Origin: Leucobacter sp042726155
GTDB taxonomy: Bacteria > Actinomycetota > Actinomycetes > Actinomycetales > Microbacteriaceae
Direction: 5' to 3'
NCBI RefSeq assembly: GCF_042726155.1
Contig: NZ_JBHXHV010000001.1
Span: forward strand, 310,001 to 374,000
DNA length: 64,000 nucleotides
Shown: positions 7,849 to 16,349 of the stretch, one piece after another
Layout: every line of letters begins with the position of its first letter
Position numbering within the stretch: position 1 is the first letter of the stretch
Made by a program: the position numbers and the translations under genes
Notes under the pieces: generated by a model
Told to the model about the DNA's origin: nothing
The model's input: the letters and a program-made list of their open reading frames with translations, nothing else
The model's database searches: none

Positions 7849-8544
7849 ATGGACGCAGTCATCGAATATTCACCCCTGCTGCTGCAGGGGCTCGCGGTCA
7901 CGATACTCGTGACCGTGCTCGGGATCGCCCTGACGGTCATCGTGGCATTTGCCGCGGGGCTGTCGGGGCTCTCCCGCCGCTGGTACCTTCGCTGGCCCTC
8001 GTATGTCTTTGTGGAGTTCATTCGCGGATCGGGCCTGCTCGTGCAGATGTTCTGGTTCTTCTTCGCCCTTCCCTTCCTCGGCATTCAGCTCCATCCACTG
8101 GTGGCCGGCGTGCTCGCGCTCGGCCTCAACGAGGGCGCCTACGCGGCTGAGATCGTGCGCGGCACGATCCGGTCCCGGCCGCGCGGGCAGGTAGAGGCGG
8201 CGATCGCCCTCGGCATGTCGCCCACCCAGCGGCTCTGGCGGATCCTGATCCCGCAGTCGATCCCGGCGATGTTGCCGTCGTTCGGAAACGTGATGGTCGA
8301 TCTGCTGAAGAACACGTCGCTGGTGTCGCTCGTGACGGTCGCCGACCTGACCTGGCGAGCGTTCAACGCGCGCACGGTGACGGGCGCGACGGTCGAGCTG
8401 TTCCTCACGATCCTGGTCGTGTACTACCTGCTCTCCCTCGCGATCGGATGGGTTACCCGGATGCTTGAACGCCGCTTCGCGCTCGACCGCAAGGCCAAAA
8501 TTCTCGCCCGCACCTCGCTGTTGCCGGGGGTGAAGACCTCATGA
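7849..8544 (+). CDS. ehuC: ABC transporter permease (EhuC-like)
   Basis: Inner-membrane permease of the His/Glu/Gln (PAAT) family, 231 residues, about five membrane helices. The cytoplasmic EAA loop reads EAAIALGMSPTQRLWRILIP. EFIRGSGLLVQMFWFF fits the HisM/EhuC type, where most relatives have RGTPLLVQ. It follows ehuB by 31 bases and overlaps ehuD by four (ATGA), so the two permeases are translationally coupled and probably form a heterodimeric channel. Confidence 0.88.
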   Translation: MDAVIEYSPLLLQGLAVTILVTVLGIALTVIVAFAAGLSGLSRRWYLRWPSYVFVEFIRGSGLLVQMFWFFFALPFLGIQLHPLVAGVLALGLNEGAYAAEIVRGTIRSRPRGQVEAAIALGMSPTQRLWRILIPQSIPAMLPSFGNVMVDLLKNTSLVSLVTVADLTWRAFNARTVTGATVELFLTILVVYYLLSLAIGWVTRMLERRFALDRKAKILARTSLLPGVKTS

Positions 8545-9197
8545 TCTGGGATAACCAATTCGTCGCCAGCATTTTGCCCGATCTCGTGGCCGGGTTCTGG
8601 CTGACGCTGCAGATTACCTTCGTCGCTTTCCTGATCGCTCTGGTGGTCGGGCTGGTCGTCGCGATTCTGCGCTACCTACGGATCCCGGTGGTCTCGCACC
8701 TCGCGACGTTCTACGTCTCGTTCGTGCGCGGCACCCCGCTGCTCGTGCAGGCCTACATCGCGTATTTCGTGCTGCCGTACGCTGGGCTCTCGTTCGACCC
8801 GTTACCCACCGGCATCGTCGTGCTCGGACTGAACTACAGCGCGTACACGGCCGAGGTGTACCGATCGGGTATCGAACAGTTGCCGCAGGGTCAGTGGGAG
8901 GCGGGTAAGGCCCTCAGCCTGCCGCCCGCACGGATGTGGTTCAGGATCGTGGTGCCGCAGGCCATCCGCCCGATCATTCCCGTGCTCGGCAACTACCTCA
9001 TCATGATGTTCAAGGACTCGGCGATTCTGTCATCAATCACGATCCTGGAACTCATGGGCACGGCCATGCAGATCGGCAGCAACTTCTACCGCTATCTCGA
9101 ACCCATCACCATTGCGGGACTGCTGTACCTCATCGTCAGCTTCCCGTGCTCACTGCTCATTCGACGTCTGGAGCAACGCCTTGTCCCCACACACTGA
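8541..9197 (+). CDS. ehuD: ABC transporter permease (EhuD-like)
   Basis: Second PAAT-family permease, 218 residues, with FVRGTPLLVQAYIAYFVLPY and the EAA loop EAGKALSLPPARMWFRIVVP. It is similar in length to EhuC, consistent with a heterodimer. Its end overlaps the likely TTG start of the ATPase gene. The order binding protein, permease, permease, ATPase matches the actinobacterial Ehu arrangement as I recall it. Confidence 0.88.
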   Translation: MIWDNQFVASILPDLVAGFWLTLQITFVAFLIALVVGLVVAILRYLRIPVVSHLATFYVSFVRGTPLLVQAYIAYFVLPYAGLSFDPLPTGIVVLGLNYSAYTAEVYRSGIEQLPQGQWEAGKALSLPPARMWFRIVVPQAIRPIIPVLGNYLIMMFKDSAILSSITILELMGTAMQIGSNFYRYLEPITIAGLLYLIVSFPCSLLIRRLEQRLVPTH

Positions 9198-9996
9198 CAT
9201 CCTCAGAAGCCTCAACAACCCCCACGAAGACGCCGATGTGGCGATCTCCTTCGACAACGTGAGCAAATCTTGGGGCACGAATCACGTGCTGCAGGGCCTC
9301 GATTTCGAGGTCGCTCCGGGCGAGAAGGTCACGATCATTGGGCCGTCAGGATCGGGCAAGACCACTATTTTGCGCGTCCTCATGACGCTGGAAACGCCCG
9401 ACGTGGGCATGGTGACCGTGGGCGGCGACGTGCTCTGGAATCTACAGCGCGGGCAGAAGGTTGCCGAGACGCGACAGACCGTAGAGACGCGTAAGAAGAT
9501 CGGCATGGTGTTTCAGCAGTTCAATCTGTTTCCGCACATGACGGTGCTCGAGAACGTGATCGAGGCCCCGATTCACGTGAAACGCATGTCGAAGGCAGAC
9601 GCCACCGAGCGCGCGGTCGAGCTGCTCGAGCTCGTCGGGCTCAAAGATCACATGCGGCACATTCCGCCGCAGCTGTCTGGTGGTCAGCAGCAGCGCGCGG
9701 CGATTGCGCGCGCGCTCGCCATGCAACCGGAGGTGATGCTGCTCGACGAGCCGACTTCTGCGCTCGACCCCGAGCTCGTTGGGGAAGTGCAGAATGTGAT
9801 TCGTCGACTTGCGAAAACGACGAACATGACCATGCTGATGGTGACGCACGAGATGCGCTTCGCGCGGGAGATCTCGGATCGGGTCGTGATGTTCGACAAG
9901 GGTCAGGTCGTTGAGCAGGGCACCCCGCAGCAGATCTTCGAGACCCCGCAGTCAGAGCGCACGCGGAGATTCCTGGAAGCGGTGACGCAGCACTAG
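9181..9996 (+). CDS. ehuA: ABC transporter ATP-binding protein (EhuA-like)
   Basis: ATPase of the importer, 271 residues from the chosen start. Walker A GPSGSGKT spans residues 54-61; the Q-loop is MVFQQFNLFPHMTVLENV; the signature is LSGGQQQRAAIARALA; Walker B is VMLLDEPTSALD; the H-loop is VTHEM. The first recognisable strand (VAISFDNVSKSWG) is at residue 20. TTG 9181, with GGAG upstream and a 17-base overlap with ehuD, gives a normal N-terminus; GTG 9238 is the alternative. No ATG exists between these and the inside of ehuD. Confidence 0.88.
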   Translation: MSPHTDILRSLNNPHEDADVAISFDNVSKSWGTNHVLQGLDFEVAPGEKVTIIGPSGSGKTTILRVLMTLETPDVGMVTVGGDVLWNLQRGQKVAETRQTVETRKKIGMVFQQFNLFPHMTVLENVIEAPIHVKRMSKADATERAVELLELVGLKDHMRHIPPQLSGGQQQRAAIARALAMQPEVMLLDEPTSALDPELVGEVQNVIRRLAKTTNMTMLMVTHEMRFAREISDRVVMFDKGQVVEQGTPQQIFETPQSERTRRFLEAVTQH

Positions 9997-10055
9997 CGCC
10001 GCCGGGCTTCGCCCGCGCCCAAACCCCGCCCGCGCCCGCCCGGCCCGCGCCCAAA

Positions 10056-10146
10056 CCCCGCTGAACGCGAGGGTTTCGCGTGAACCCGAGGGAAGTTTCG
10101 GCGAAAAACCCCTCGTGCTCGGCGATGACCCTCGGGTTCAGCGGGG
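10056..10146. repeat. Long palindrome between convergent genes
   Basis: Outer arms CCCCGCTGAAC (10056-10066) and GTTCAGCGGGG (10136-10146); an alternative stem pairs AACCCGAGGG (10083-10092) with CCCTCGGGTT (10129-10138). GC-rich CGGGCGGGCG sequence flanks both sides. It separates the ends of ehuA and the DUF3830 gene, so a bidirectional terminator is likely. Confidence 0.6.
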
Positions 10147-10196
10147 CGCGGGCGGGGCGCGGGCGGGCGCGGCGGGGCGCGGGCGGGCGCCGCGCG

Positions 10197-10694
10197 CTAG
10201 GCGCGCTCGTAGCGGAGGGTTTCGCCGGCTACGCCGTTCATCCAGAGGTCTTGGCAGGCCGCGGCAAACTCGGTGAAACCGTCTTCGATCTCGGCAAACA
10301 CGTTTCCCGGGATCCAGCCGCGATCGCCGTTGATCAGCAGGTTGTTGCGGCCGTAGAACACGGCGAGATCGACGATGTTCTGGTCGGTGTCGCCGCCCTC
10401 GCCTGTGCGGTAGCCGTAGCCGGGATTTCCCAGTTCAGTGGCCGAAAAGCTGAAGTAGCAGACGTCGCGCGGGATGGGCGTGATTGTTGTGTTCTCATAG
10501 CCGGGCTCCTGCGGCGCGAACGCGGGGACGAGATTGTAGATCTCGTTGCGCGCGTACTTGCCGTGGTATGCCTGACCCTCCTGTGGAAGCGCGTTCCACA
10601 CGGCCTCTGCGGTGCGCGGCGCCTCGTCGTCGAGTAGCCGGGCGCGGCAGGATACGCCGCGCTTGACGAGGGTAATGGTGATGTAGCGACTCAT
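10197..10694 (-). CDS. DUF3830 family protein (cyclophilin-like fold)
   Basis: Protein of 165 residues matching my recollection of DUF3830, a cyclophilin-like-fold family of unknown function. Recognisable blocks are LLDDEAPRTAEAVWNALP near the N-terminus, YHGKYARNEIYNLVP in the middle and IPRDVCYFSFSA. No enzymatic motif is evident. It is transcribed away from the second isomerase gene, from a promoter (TTGACA, 17 bases, TAGCCT) whose -35 lies inside the shared 19-bp motif, so it should be co-regulated with the island. The start ATG at 10694 follows GGAGTCCAC. The family assignment is from memory, not a search. Confidence 0.75.
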   Translation of the reverse strand: MSRYITITLVKRGVSCRARLLDDEAPRTAEAVWNALPQEGQAYHGKYARNEIYNLVPAFAPQEPGYENTTITPIPRDVCYFSFSATELGNPGYGYRTGEGGDTDQNIVDLAVFYGRNNLLINGDRGWIPGNVFAEIEDGFTEFAAACQDLWMNGVAGETLRYERA

Positions 10695-10725
10695 GTGGAC
10701 TCCTCAAGTTGGTGAACTGATGGCC

Positions 10726-10754
10726 AGGCTAGATGTCGCCAAATAGATTGTCAA
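10726..10754 (-). promoter_or_regulatory. Promoter of the DUF3830 gene
   Basis: Minus strand TTGACA (10754-10749), 17 bases, TAGCCT (10731-10726). The -35 overlaps the candidate GntR operator. Confidence 0.65.
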
Positions 10755-10764
10755 CAATCCTAAT
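10746..10764. promoter_or_regulatory. Candidate FCD-GntR operator (copy 2 of the 19-bp motif)
   Basis: GATTGTCAACAATCCTAAT. It includes the inverted pair GATTGT-CA-ACAATC and differs by one base from the reverse complement of 5808-5826. It overlaps the -35 of the minus promoter and a possible plus-strand -35 (TTGTCA at 10748-10753, 18 bases, TATTTT at 10772-10777). Confidence 0.65.
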
Positions 10765-10845
10765 GTTGGGCTATTTTGGGATAGGTTGGTGAGAGGCGCA
10801 GCGCTGAGGCTGCCCCGGCCGAGCCGCGAAAGGATGCAGAGCAGC

Positions 10846-11592
10846 ATGAACACAACGACCATCGGCTTCCTCTACCCGGGGTTCGGTGCGGAGGACGACT
10901 ACCCGTACATGCAGTCGCTCATGCCAGCGAATGTTGCCCTGAAACTGGTGCACACGTCGGTCGGCACCGACGCCCACGAGGTTGATGCGCTGCTCGACCT
11001 CGGCAAGAGCGAACGGCTGCTCGACGGTGCGGCGGCGCTGCGCGTGAGCGCCCCCGATGCCGTGCTCTGGGCCTGCACCTCTGGCAGCTTCGTCTTCGGT
11101 CTCGACGGGGCAACCCGCCAGGCTGAGGAGGTCGGCGAAGCACTCGGAATCCCCGCTTCCTCGACGTCGCTCGCGTTTGTTGACGCCGTGCGGGCCCTCG
11201 GCGCGCAGCGCGTTGCGATAGCCGCGACGTATCCCGAAGACGTATCGAAGCACTTCCGAGCCCTGCTCGAAGACGCTGGCATCTCGGTCGTGTCGCTTGT
11301 GAGCCATGACATCGTGACGGCGGCACTCGCCGGCGAACTCGACGACGACGGCGTTATAGGCCTTGCCAGCAGCAACAATCCCGAGGAGGCTGAAGTGGTG
11401 CTCCTGCCCGACACCGCCATGCATACGGCCCGCCTCATCGAGCGCCTGGAAACCGCGCTCGGCAAGCCCGTGCTCACCGCGAACCAGGTCACGCTGTGGC
11501 AGGGTCTGCGGCTCGCGGGCGTCACCGTTTCGGCACCCAGCCTCGGCACACTGTTCCGACGAACGCATCCGACACGAGACCAGCAACACTAG
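10846..11592 (+). CDS. Maleate isomerase / Asp-Glu racemase superfamily protein, one-cysteine paralogue
   Basis: Second EutA-like protein of the island, 248 residues. The first catalytic cysteine is kept (Cys77 in LWACTSGSF). The second is replaced by Asp189 (EVVLLPDTAMHT aligns without gaps to EAIVVSCTNLPT of the paralogue at 5848-6576). The remaining fold (LGKPVLTANQVTLWQGL) is conserved. With one cysteine it cannot use the two-base racemase mechanism, so decarboxylase-, lyase- or isomerase-like chemistry, or a non-catalytic role, is possible. The start ATG 10846 has GAAAGG about 12 bases upstream; ATG 10834 is an alternative. It precedes the ProP-like transporter by 15 bases. Confidence 0.82.
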   Translation: MNTTTIGFLYPGFGAEDDYPYMQSLMPANVALKLVHTSVGTDAHEVDALLDLGKSERLLDGAAALRVSAPDAVLWACTSGSFVFGLDGATRQAEEVGEALGIPASSTSLAFVDAVRALGAQRVAIAATYPEDVSKHFRALLEDAGISVVSLVSHDIVTAALAGELDDDGVIGLASSNNPEEAEVVLLPDTAMHTARLIERLETALGKPVLTANQVTLWQGLRLAGVTVSAPSLGTLFRRTHPTRDQQH

Positions 11593-11607
11593 AAACTGGA
11601 GAATCAC

Positions 11608-12993
11608 ATGTCTGAATACCCGGCCCCCAGCGCTGCAGGCCAGGCGACTCGCGCCCCCGTTGACGTGAAAACGATTCGGAAGGCGGTCGCAGCGTCCGCG
11701 ATGGGCAACGCGATCGAGTGGTTCGACTACGGCGTGTACGCCGTGGCGGCGACGTATATCACCCTCAACTTCTTCCCGTCAGACAACGGCACCGGCACGG
11801 TGTGGACGCTCGCCACGTTTGCCCTATCGTTCCTGGTGCGCCCGCTCGGCGGCATGTTCTGGGGGCCGCTGGGTGACCGGATCGGACGCAAGGGCGTGCT
11901 CGCGATCACCATCCTGATGATGGCGGCCTCGACGTTCTTGATCGGCTGCCTGCCGAGCGCCGAGCAGATCGGCCTGTGGGCGCCCGCGCTCCTGATCCTG
12001 CTGCGCATGGTGCAGGGATTCTCGACCGGTGGTGAGTACGGCGGCGCCGCAACCTTCATGGCCGAGTACGCCCCCGATAAGAAGCGCGGCTTCTACGGCA
12101 GCTTCCTCGAGTTCGGCACCCTCGGCGGCTTCGCCCTCGGTTCGTTGATCGTGCTGGCCACAAGCGTGATCGTCGGCACTGCGGTGATGGGCGACTGGGG
12201 CTGGCGGATCCCGTTCTTGATTGCCGGCCCGCTCGGCCTGATCGGCTTCTACCTGCGGAGCAAGCTCGAGGACACCCCGGTGTTCCAGGAGCAAGAAAAG
12301 CAGAATGCGGCGGCTGGCGCCGAAGCGAAGCGCGGCGTCTGGCGCGAACTCTTCTCGCACTACAAGAGGGCCATGCTGATCATGGCGGGCCTCGTCATTG
12401 CGCTCAACGTCGTCAATTACACCCTGCTGACCTACATGCCGACCTACCTCGAGCACAGCGTCGGCATCGACCCGACGACCGTGCTCGTAATTATGTTCGT
12501 CGGCCAGTTCGGCATGATGCTGCTCGTGCCGTTCTTCGGCGGATTGTCTGACCGCGTCCGGCGTAAGCCGATGTGGATCTTCTCGCTCGTCGGACTCTTT
12601 GTCTTCGCGATCCCGCTCTACATGCTGATGGGCCAGGGGCTCGGTTGGGCGATTGTCGCGTTCATTCTGCTCGGTCTGCTGTACATCCCGCAGCTCGCGA
12701 CGATCTCGGCGACGTTCCCCGCGTTCTTCCCCACCCACGTGCGGTACGCGGGCTTCGCGCTCACCTACAACGTGGCGACCGCGCTGTTTGGCGGCACAGC
12801 ACCGATGGTGAACGAAGCGCTTATCGAGTCGACCGGGTTCATTCTGTGGCCGGCGGTCTACATGATGGCTGCGTGTGCCGTCGGACTGATCGCCGCCCTC
12901 GCGATGAAGGACACGACGGGCGTCTCGATCCGCACCGCCCCGGTCTCGGTGGTGGCCGCAGGCGAGCGTATCCCGGCACCCGGCGAGGCGTGA
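11608..12993 (+). CDS. MFS transporter, metabolite:H+ symporter family (ProP/osmolyte-type)
   Basis: Twelve-helix major-facilitator protein, 461 residues, of the metabolite:H+ symporter group that includes ProP (proline/betaine/ectoine), ShiA and citrate carriers. GNAIEWFDYGVYAV, LGDRIGRKGVLAITI and GFSTGGEYGGAATFMAEYAP are family hallmarks. The ATG follows GGAGAATCAC. In this context a second, proton-driven uptake route for ectoines or a related compatible solute is plausible. It is linked to the downstream amidohydrolase by three bases, so both probably belong to the transcript begun at 10846. Confidence 0.87.
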   Translation: MSEYPAPSAAGQATRAPVDVKTIRKAVAASAMGNAIEWFDYGVYAVAATYITLNFFPSDNGTGTVWTLATFALSFLVRPLGGMFWGPLGDRIGRKGVLAITILMMAASTFLIGCLPSAEQIGLWAPALLILLRMVQGFSTGGEYGGAATFMAEYAPDKKRGFYGSFLEFGTLGGFALGSLIVLATSVIVGTAVMGDWGWRIPFLIAGPLGLIGFYLRSKLEDTPVFQEQEKQNAAAGAEAKRGVWRELFSHYKRAMLIMAGLVIALNVVNYTLLTYMPTYLEHSVGIDPTTVLVIMFVGQFGMMLLVPFFGGLSDRVRRKPMWIFSLVGLFVFAIPLYMLMGQGLGWAIVAFILLGLLYIPQLATISATFPAFFPTHVRYAGFALTYNVATALFGGTAPMVNEALIESTGFILWPAVYMMAACAVGLIAALAMKDTTGVSIRTAPVSVVAAGERIPAPGEA

Positions 12994-12996
12994 TCC

Positions 12997-14640
12997 GTGC
13001 GCGTCGACACCATCATTGAGAACGCGCGCGTTCTCACGCAGGATGTGGCGGCGCCCGCCGCGCCCGCCGTAGCGACGCTGCACGGGCGCGTGGTTGCGGT
13101 CGGCGCCGACGCCGTCGCGCTGACCGCGAAACGGCGCATCGACGCGGATGGCGCGGTAGTGGTGCCCGGCTTCAACGACGCGCACGCGCACTCGGTCTGG
13201 TTCGGGCACACGCTGCTGGAGGTCGGGCTCGCTGGGTGCGCGGGCCTTGACGATCTGTACGGCCGGATCGCGCAGGGTGCGCGCACCCTCGCGCCCGGCG
13301 ACTGGCTCATCGCGTCGGGGTACAACCAGATGGACACGGGAGGGCGATACCCCGACGCCGAAGCGCTCGACCGCGCATCTGGCGGGCGCCCGGTCTGGAT
13401 CAAGCACACCTCGGGGCACTCGTGCATCGTGAGCGCGCGGGCACTGGCGACGCTCGGCATCGATGGCTCGGAATCGTTTGACGGTGGCAGCGTCGTCGTC
13501 GACGAGCGTGGCCGCCCCACGGGTGTGCTCGAAGAGACCGCGATGGAGCTGGTGCAGCGGTACCACCTCCCGGCCTCGCAGGAACAGATCGTTGCGGCGC
13601 TCGACGCAGCCACGCGCGCGTATGCGGCCGAGGGCCTCACGAGCGTCACCGACGCCGGTATTGGTGGCGGCTGGATCGGGCACAGCGCGCAAGAGTTCGC
13701 GGCGTATCAGGCGGCGCTCGAGGCGGGCGTGCTGCGCACGCGGATGCAGCCGATGCTCGTCGGCGATGTACTGGAGCGCGTGCAGCTGAGCTCCGACGGC
13801 CGCGCGTTTCGCGGGCTGCCCGGCGGTCTCCGCAGCGGGCTCGGCAGCGACCGCCTCCAGCTCGGGCCCGTGAAGATGTTTCTCGACGGCTCGATTCTCG
13901 GTAACACCGCGCGCATGTCCGGTGGATACGACAACTGCCCGGGCAATCACGGCTACTTTCAGGGCGACGTCGAAGAGATGCGCGAGCGCGCGCTCGCCGC
14001 GGGGCGTGCAGGCTGGGCCCTCGCGATGCACGCGGTCGGCGACGAAGCCGTCGACCTGGCGATCGGCATTCTCACGCAGCTGCGAGCCGAGGGCACCACG
14101 CCGCCGTTACCGCACCGGCTGGAGCACGGCGGCGTGGTCAGCGATGCGCAGCTCGGGGCGCTCGCCGCGCTCGACACGTCGATCGTCGCCCAGCCGTACT
14201 TCATGCGCGTTTTCGGCGACGGTTTCCGCGAGTACATCGGCGACGAGCGGGCGGAGGTGTCGTTTCGCCTCGCGAGTCTGCTGCGCCACGGTCTGCCGGT
14301 GGCGGGCAGCTCAGACCGGCCGGTCGCCAACGGACGACCCCTCGCCGTCATGCAGTCGGCTGTTGAGCGGCTCACCTCGGACGGGTGGGTGTACGGCGGT
14401 AACGAACGGCTCACGGCGACTGAAGCGCTGCGTGCCTACACAGTGGGTTCGGCGGCGGTCACTGGGTGGGGGCACGCGAAGGGGAAGATCACACCGGGCT
14501 TTCTGGCCGACTTCGCCGTGCTGAGCGACGACCCGACCAGCGTCGAGCCGTCGCGTATTGGCGAGATCGAGGTGCTCGCGACGGTGGTCGGTGGCGAGCC
14601 GACGCACGACGCGCACGGACTCTGGGGGAGCGAGCGATGA
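12997..14640 (+). CDS. YtcJ-type metal-dependent amidohydrolase
   Basis: Amidohydrolase-superfamily protein of 547 residues, YtcJ/Amidohydro_3 subgroup. The metal ligand pair is His63/His65 (DAHAHSVWFG). Further family blocks are KHTSGHSCIVS, KMFLDGSILGNTARMSGGY, AMHAVGDEAVDLAI and RLEHGGVV, with a terminal SSDRPV aspartate. The substrate is unknown; hydrolysis of a cyclic or acyl-amide compound would suit an ectoine island, but no characterised Doe/Eut step requires this family. The GTG at 12997 is three bases after the MFS stop, and its end overlaps the SDR start (ATGA). Confidence 0.85.
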   Translation: MRVDTIIENARVLTQDVAAPAAPAVATLHGRVVAVGADAVALTAKRRIDADGAVVVPGFNDAHAHSVWFGHTLLEVGLAGCAGLDDLYGRIAQGARTLAPGDWLIASGYNQMDTGGRYPDAEALDRASGGRPVWIKHTSGHSCIVSARALATLGIDGSESFDGGSVVVDERGRPTGVLEETAMELVQRYHLPASQEQIVAALDAATRAYAAEGLTSVTDAGIGGGWIGHSAQEFAAYQAALEAGVLRTRMQPMLVGDVLERVQLSSDGRAFRGLPGGLRSGLGSDRLQLGPVKMFLDGSILGNTARMSGGYDNCPGNHGYFQGDVEEMRERALAAGRAGWALAMHAVGDEAVDLAIGILTQLRAEGTTPPLPHRLEHGGVVSDAQLGALAALDTSIVAQPYFMRVFGDGFREYIGDERAEVSFRLASLLRHGLPVAGSSDRPVANGRPLAVMQSAVERLTSDGWVYGGNERLTATEALRAYTVGSAAVTGWGHAKGKITPGFLADFAVLSDDPTSVEPSRIGEIEVLATVVGGEPTHDAHGLWGSER

Positions 14641-15398
14641 CCGAGACACTCGGCTCTGCAATTGGCTCTGCAATTGTCACTGGCGGCACCTCTGGCATCG
14701 GGCTCGCGATCGCGCGTGGGCTGGTGGCGCGGGGCTTCACCGTCGTTGCGACCGGGCGCACGCGGCCCGCGGAACCGCTCGGCGAGGGCATCCACTACAT
14801 CGAGGTCGACCACGCTGACCCCGCGGCGGCCGAAGCGGTGCTCGCGGGGTGGGAAGCGGTGCGGAAGGCGCGCGGGATCGGCCCCCTCGCCGCGCTCGTG
14901 AACAACGTGGGGCGGCGGCACAACGATCTCATCTCAGAGCTCGACCACGAGTCACTGCTTGAGACGCTTGCGCTGAACGTGGTGTCGCACATGCTGCTGA
15001 CGCGGCGACTCGCTCCGCTGCTCGGGGAAGCGCACGGCGCGATCGTCAACATCAGTTCTCGGCTCGCCGTCGTGGGTATGCCGGGCGTGAGCGGTTACGC
15101 GGCGAGCAAGGGGGCGATGAACGCGTTTACCGTCGCGGCCGCCGTTGAGCTCGCCCCGCTCGGCGTGCGCGTGAACGCTGTTGCGCCCGGGATGACGAAA
15201 ACCCCGCTCATCGAGGCGTGGCTCGCCGAGCAGCCGGACCCCGCCGCCGCCGAGGCAGAAGTGTCGGGCCGGGTGCCGCTCGCGCGGCTCGCGACGCCGG
15301 GTGACATCGCGGGTGCCGCGGTCTTTCTCGCCTCGCCGGAGTCGGGTTACATCACCGGCGCGATCCTGCCCGCCGACGGAGGTTATACGGTGTCGTGA
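14637..15398 (+). CDS. Short-chain dehydrogenase/reductase (SDR) 1
   Basis: Classical NAD(P)-dependent SDR, 253 residues. The cofactor motif TGGTSGIG is at about residues 15-22, the NNVG block is intact, and the catalytic set is Ser (NISSRLAVVG), Tyr and Lys (SGYAASKGAMNAF). The C-terminal half RVNAVAPGMTKTPLIEAW is close to that of the SDR at 20080-20832, so the two are probably paralogues within one pathway. It may oxidise an alcohol arising from hydroxyectoine (speculative). The ATG overlaps the amidohydrolase stop; a longer open frame upstream is not used. Confidence 0.88.
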   Translation: MTETLGSAIGSAIVTGGTSGIGLAIARGLVARGFTVVATGRTRPAEPLGEGIHYIEVDHADPAAAEAVLAGWEAVRKARGIGPLAALVNNVGRRHNDLISELDHESLLETLALNVVSHMLLTRRLAPLLGEAHGAIVNISSRLAVVGMPGVSGYAASKGAMNAFTVAAAVELAPLGVRVNAVAPGMTKTPLIEAWLAEQPDPAAAEAEVSGRVPLARLATPGDIAGAAVFLASPESGYITGAILPADGGYTVS

Positions 15399-15444
15399 GA
15401 CGCGGCGCCGGTTCCCCACGTGCAGGCCGCGCCGATGACGCCGG

Positions 15445-16332
15445 TTACGTCGATTCGCCGACGGCGTCGCTCAGCGCAGCGGCGATCGCCGCCCGGCACG
15501 CGTCGATGCTCGCGGACCGCTCGGTGCCGCGGCGCAGGATGAGCGTGTGCGTGCGGTGCAGGCCGGCCGGGATGCCGTCGGCGAGGCGCACGTGAGCCGG
15601 CAGATCGGCGGCGACGGTCGCCGGCAAAAACGCGGCAGCGATGCCCTGTTCGAGGAGCCGACGGTGCACGTACGGGTCGGGCGACACGTAGCGGGCGCGC
15701 GGTTCGAAACCGGCGGTGCGGCAGACACTGCGCATCCACGTCGCGGAGTCACTCGCGGCGGGCTCCATCGCCCAGCTTGCGTCGGCCGCGGGCTCGGCGC
15801 CCGTCGGCAGATACGCACGAACGGGCTCGCGCCCAAGCACCACGCGCACGATGCCGGGGGTCGGGGCGAGCGGCAGGCCCGCGTACTCGTCGATCACCGC
15901 GAGATCCGCGCGCCGGGCAAGCACGGCGTCGATGGCCGCCTCGGGTTCGAGCTGCGTGAACTCCAGCGACAGATCGGGTGCCAGCGCGCGCAATTGCGCG
16001 ACGACGGAGCCGAGCAGGCCGACCGCGAAGGTATGGAAACCGACGAGCCGCACGGTGCGACTCGCGGTGTCACGGGTCGATACGAGTTCGGTTTCCGCGG
16101 CCTCCAGCATGCCGAGCACCTCTTCGGTGCGGCGCACCAGGCGCTCTGCGGCGGGGGTCAGGCTGACCCCGCGACCTCGGGGTTCGAGCAGGGAGACCCC
16201 GTAGTCGCGTTCGAGTCGGCGCAACTGCTGCGACACGTTCGACGCGCTCATTTCGAGCGCCGCGGCAGCGCTCGAGATGCCGCCGTGCGTCGCGACCTCG
16301 CGCAGCAGCGCCAGTTTGCCGACGTCGAGCAT
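15445..16332 (-). CDS. LysR-family transcriptional regulator
   Basis: LysR-type regulator, 295 residues. The N-terminal helix-turn-helix is SSAAAALEMSASNVSQQLRRLERDYGVSLLEPRGRG; the remainder is a periplasmic-binding-protein-like effector domain. The ATG at 16332 is preceded by GAGGAGGT; an in-frame upstream ATG lacks a site. It is divergent from the M24-led operon, with the perfect palindrome ATTCACTC-T-GAGTGAAT at 16350-16366 between them, which is the likely binding site. It lies in the middle of the island and probably responds to a pathway intermediate. Confidence 0.9.
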   Translation of the reverse strand: MLDVGKLALLREVATHGGISSAAAALEMSASNVSQQLRRLERDYGVSLLEPRGRGVSLTPAAERLVRRTEEVLGMLEAAETELVSTRDTASRTVRLVGFHTFAVGLLGSVVAQLRALAPDLSLEFTQLEPEAAIDAVLARRADLAVIDEYAGLPLAPTPGIVRVVLGREPVRAYLPTGAEPAADASWAMEPAASDSATWMRSVCRTAGFEPRARYVSPDPYVHRRLLEQGIAAAFLPATVAADLPAHVRLADGIPAGLHRTHTLILRRGTERSASIDACRAAIAAALSDAVGEST

Positions 16333-16349
16333 GGCCACCTCCTCCGACA

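Noticed and set aside
11824..14031. A long open frame (over 700 codons) antisense to the MFS and amidohydrolase genes
   Set aside because: High-GC codon bias creates long antisense frames. It has Arg/His/Asp-rich composition, no family motif, and the plus-strand proteins are clear.
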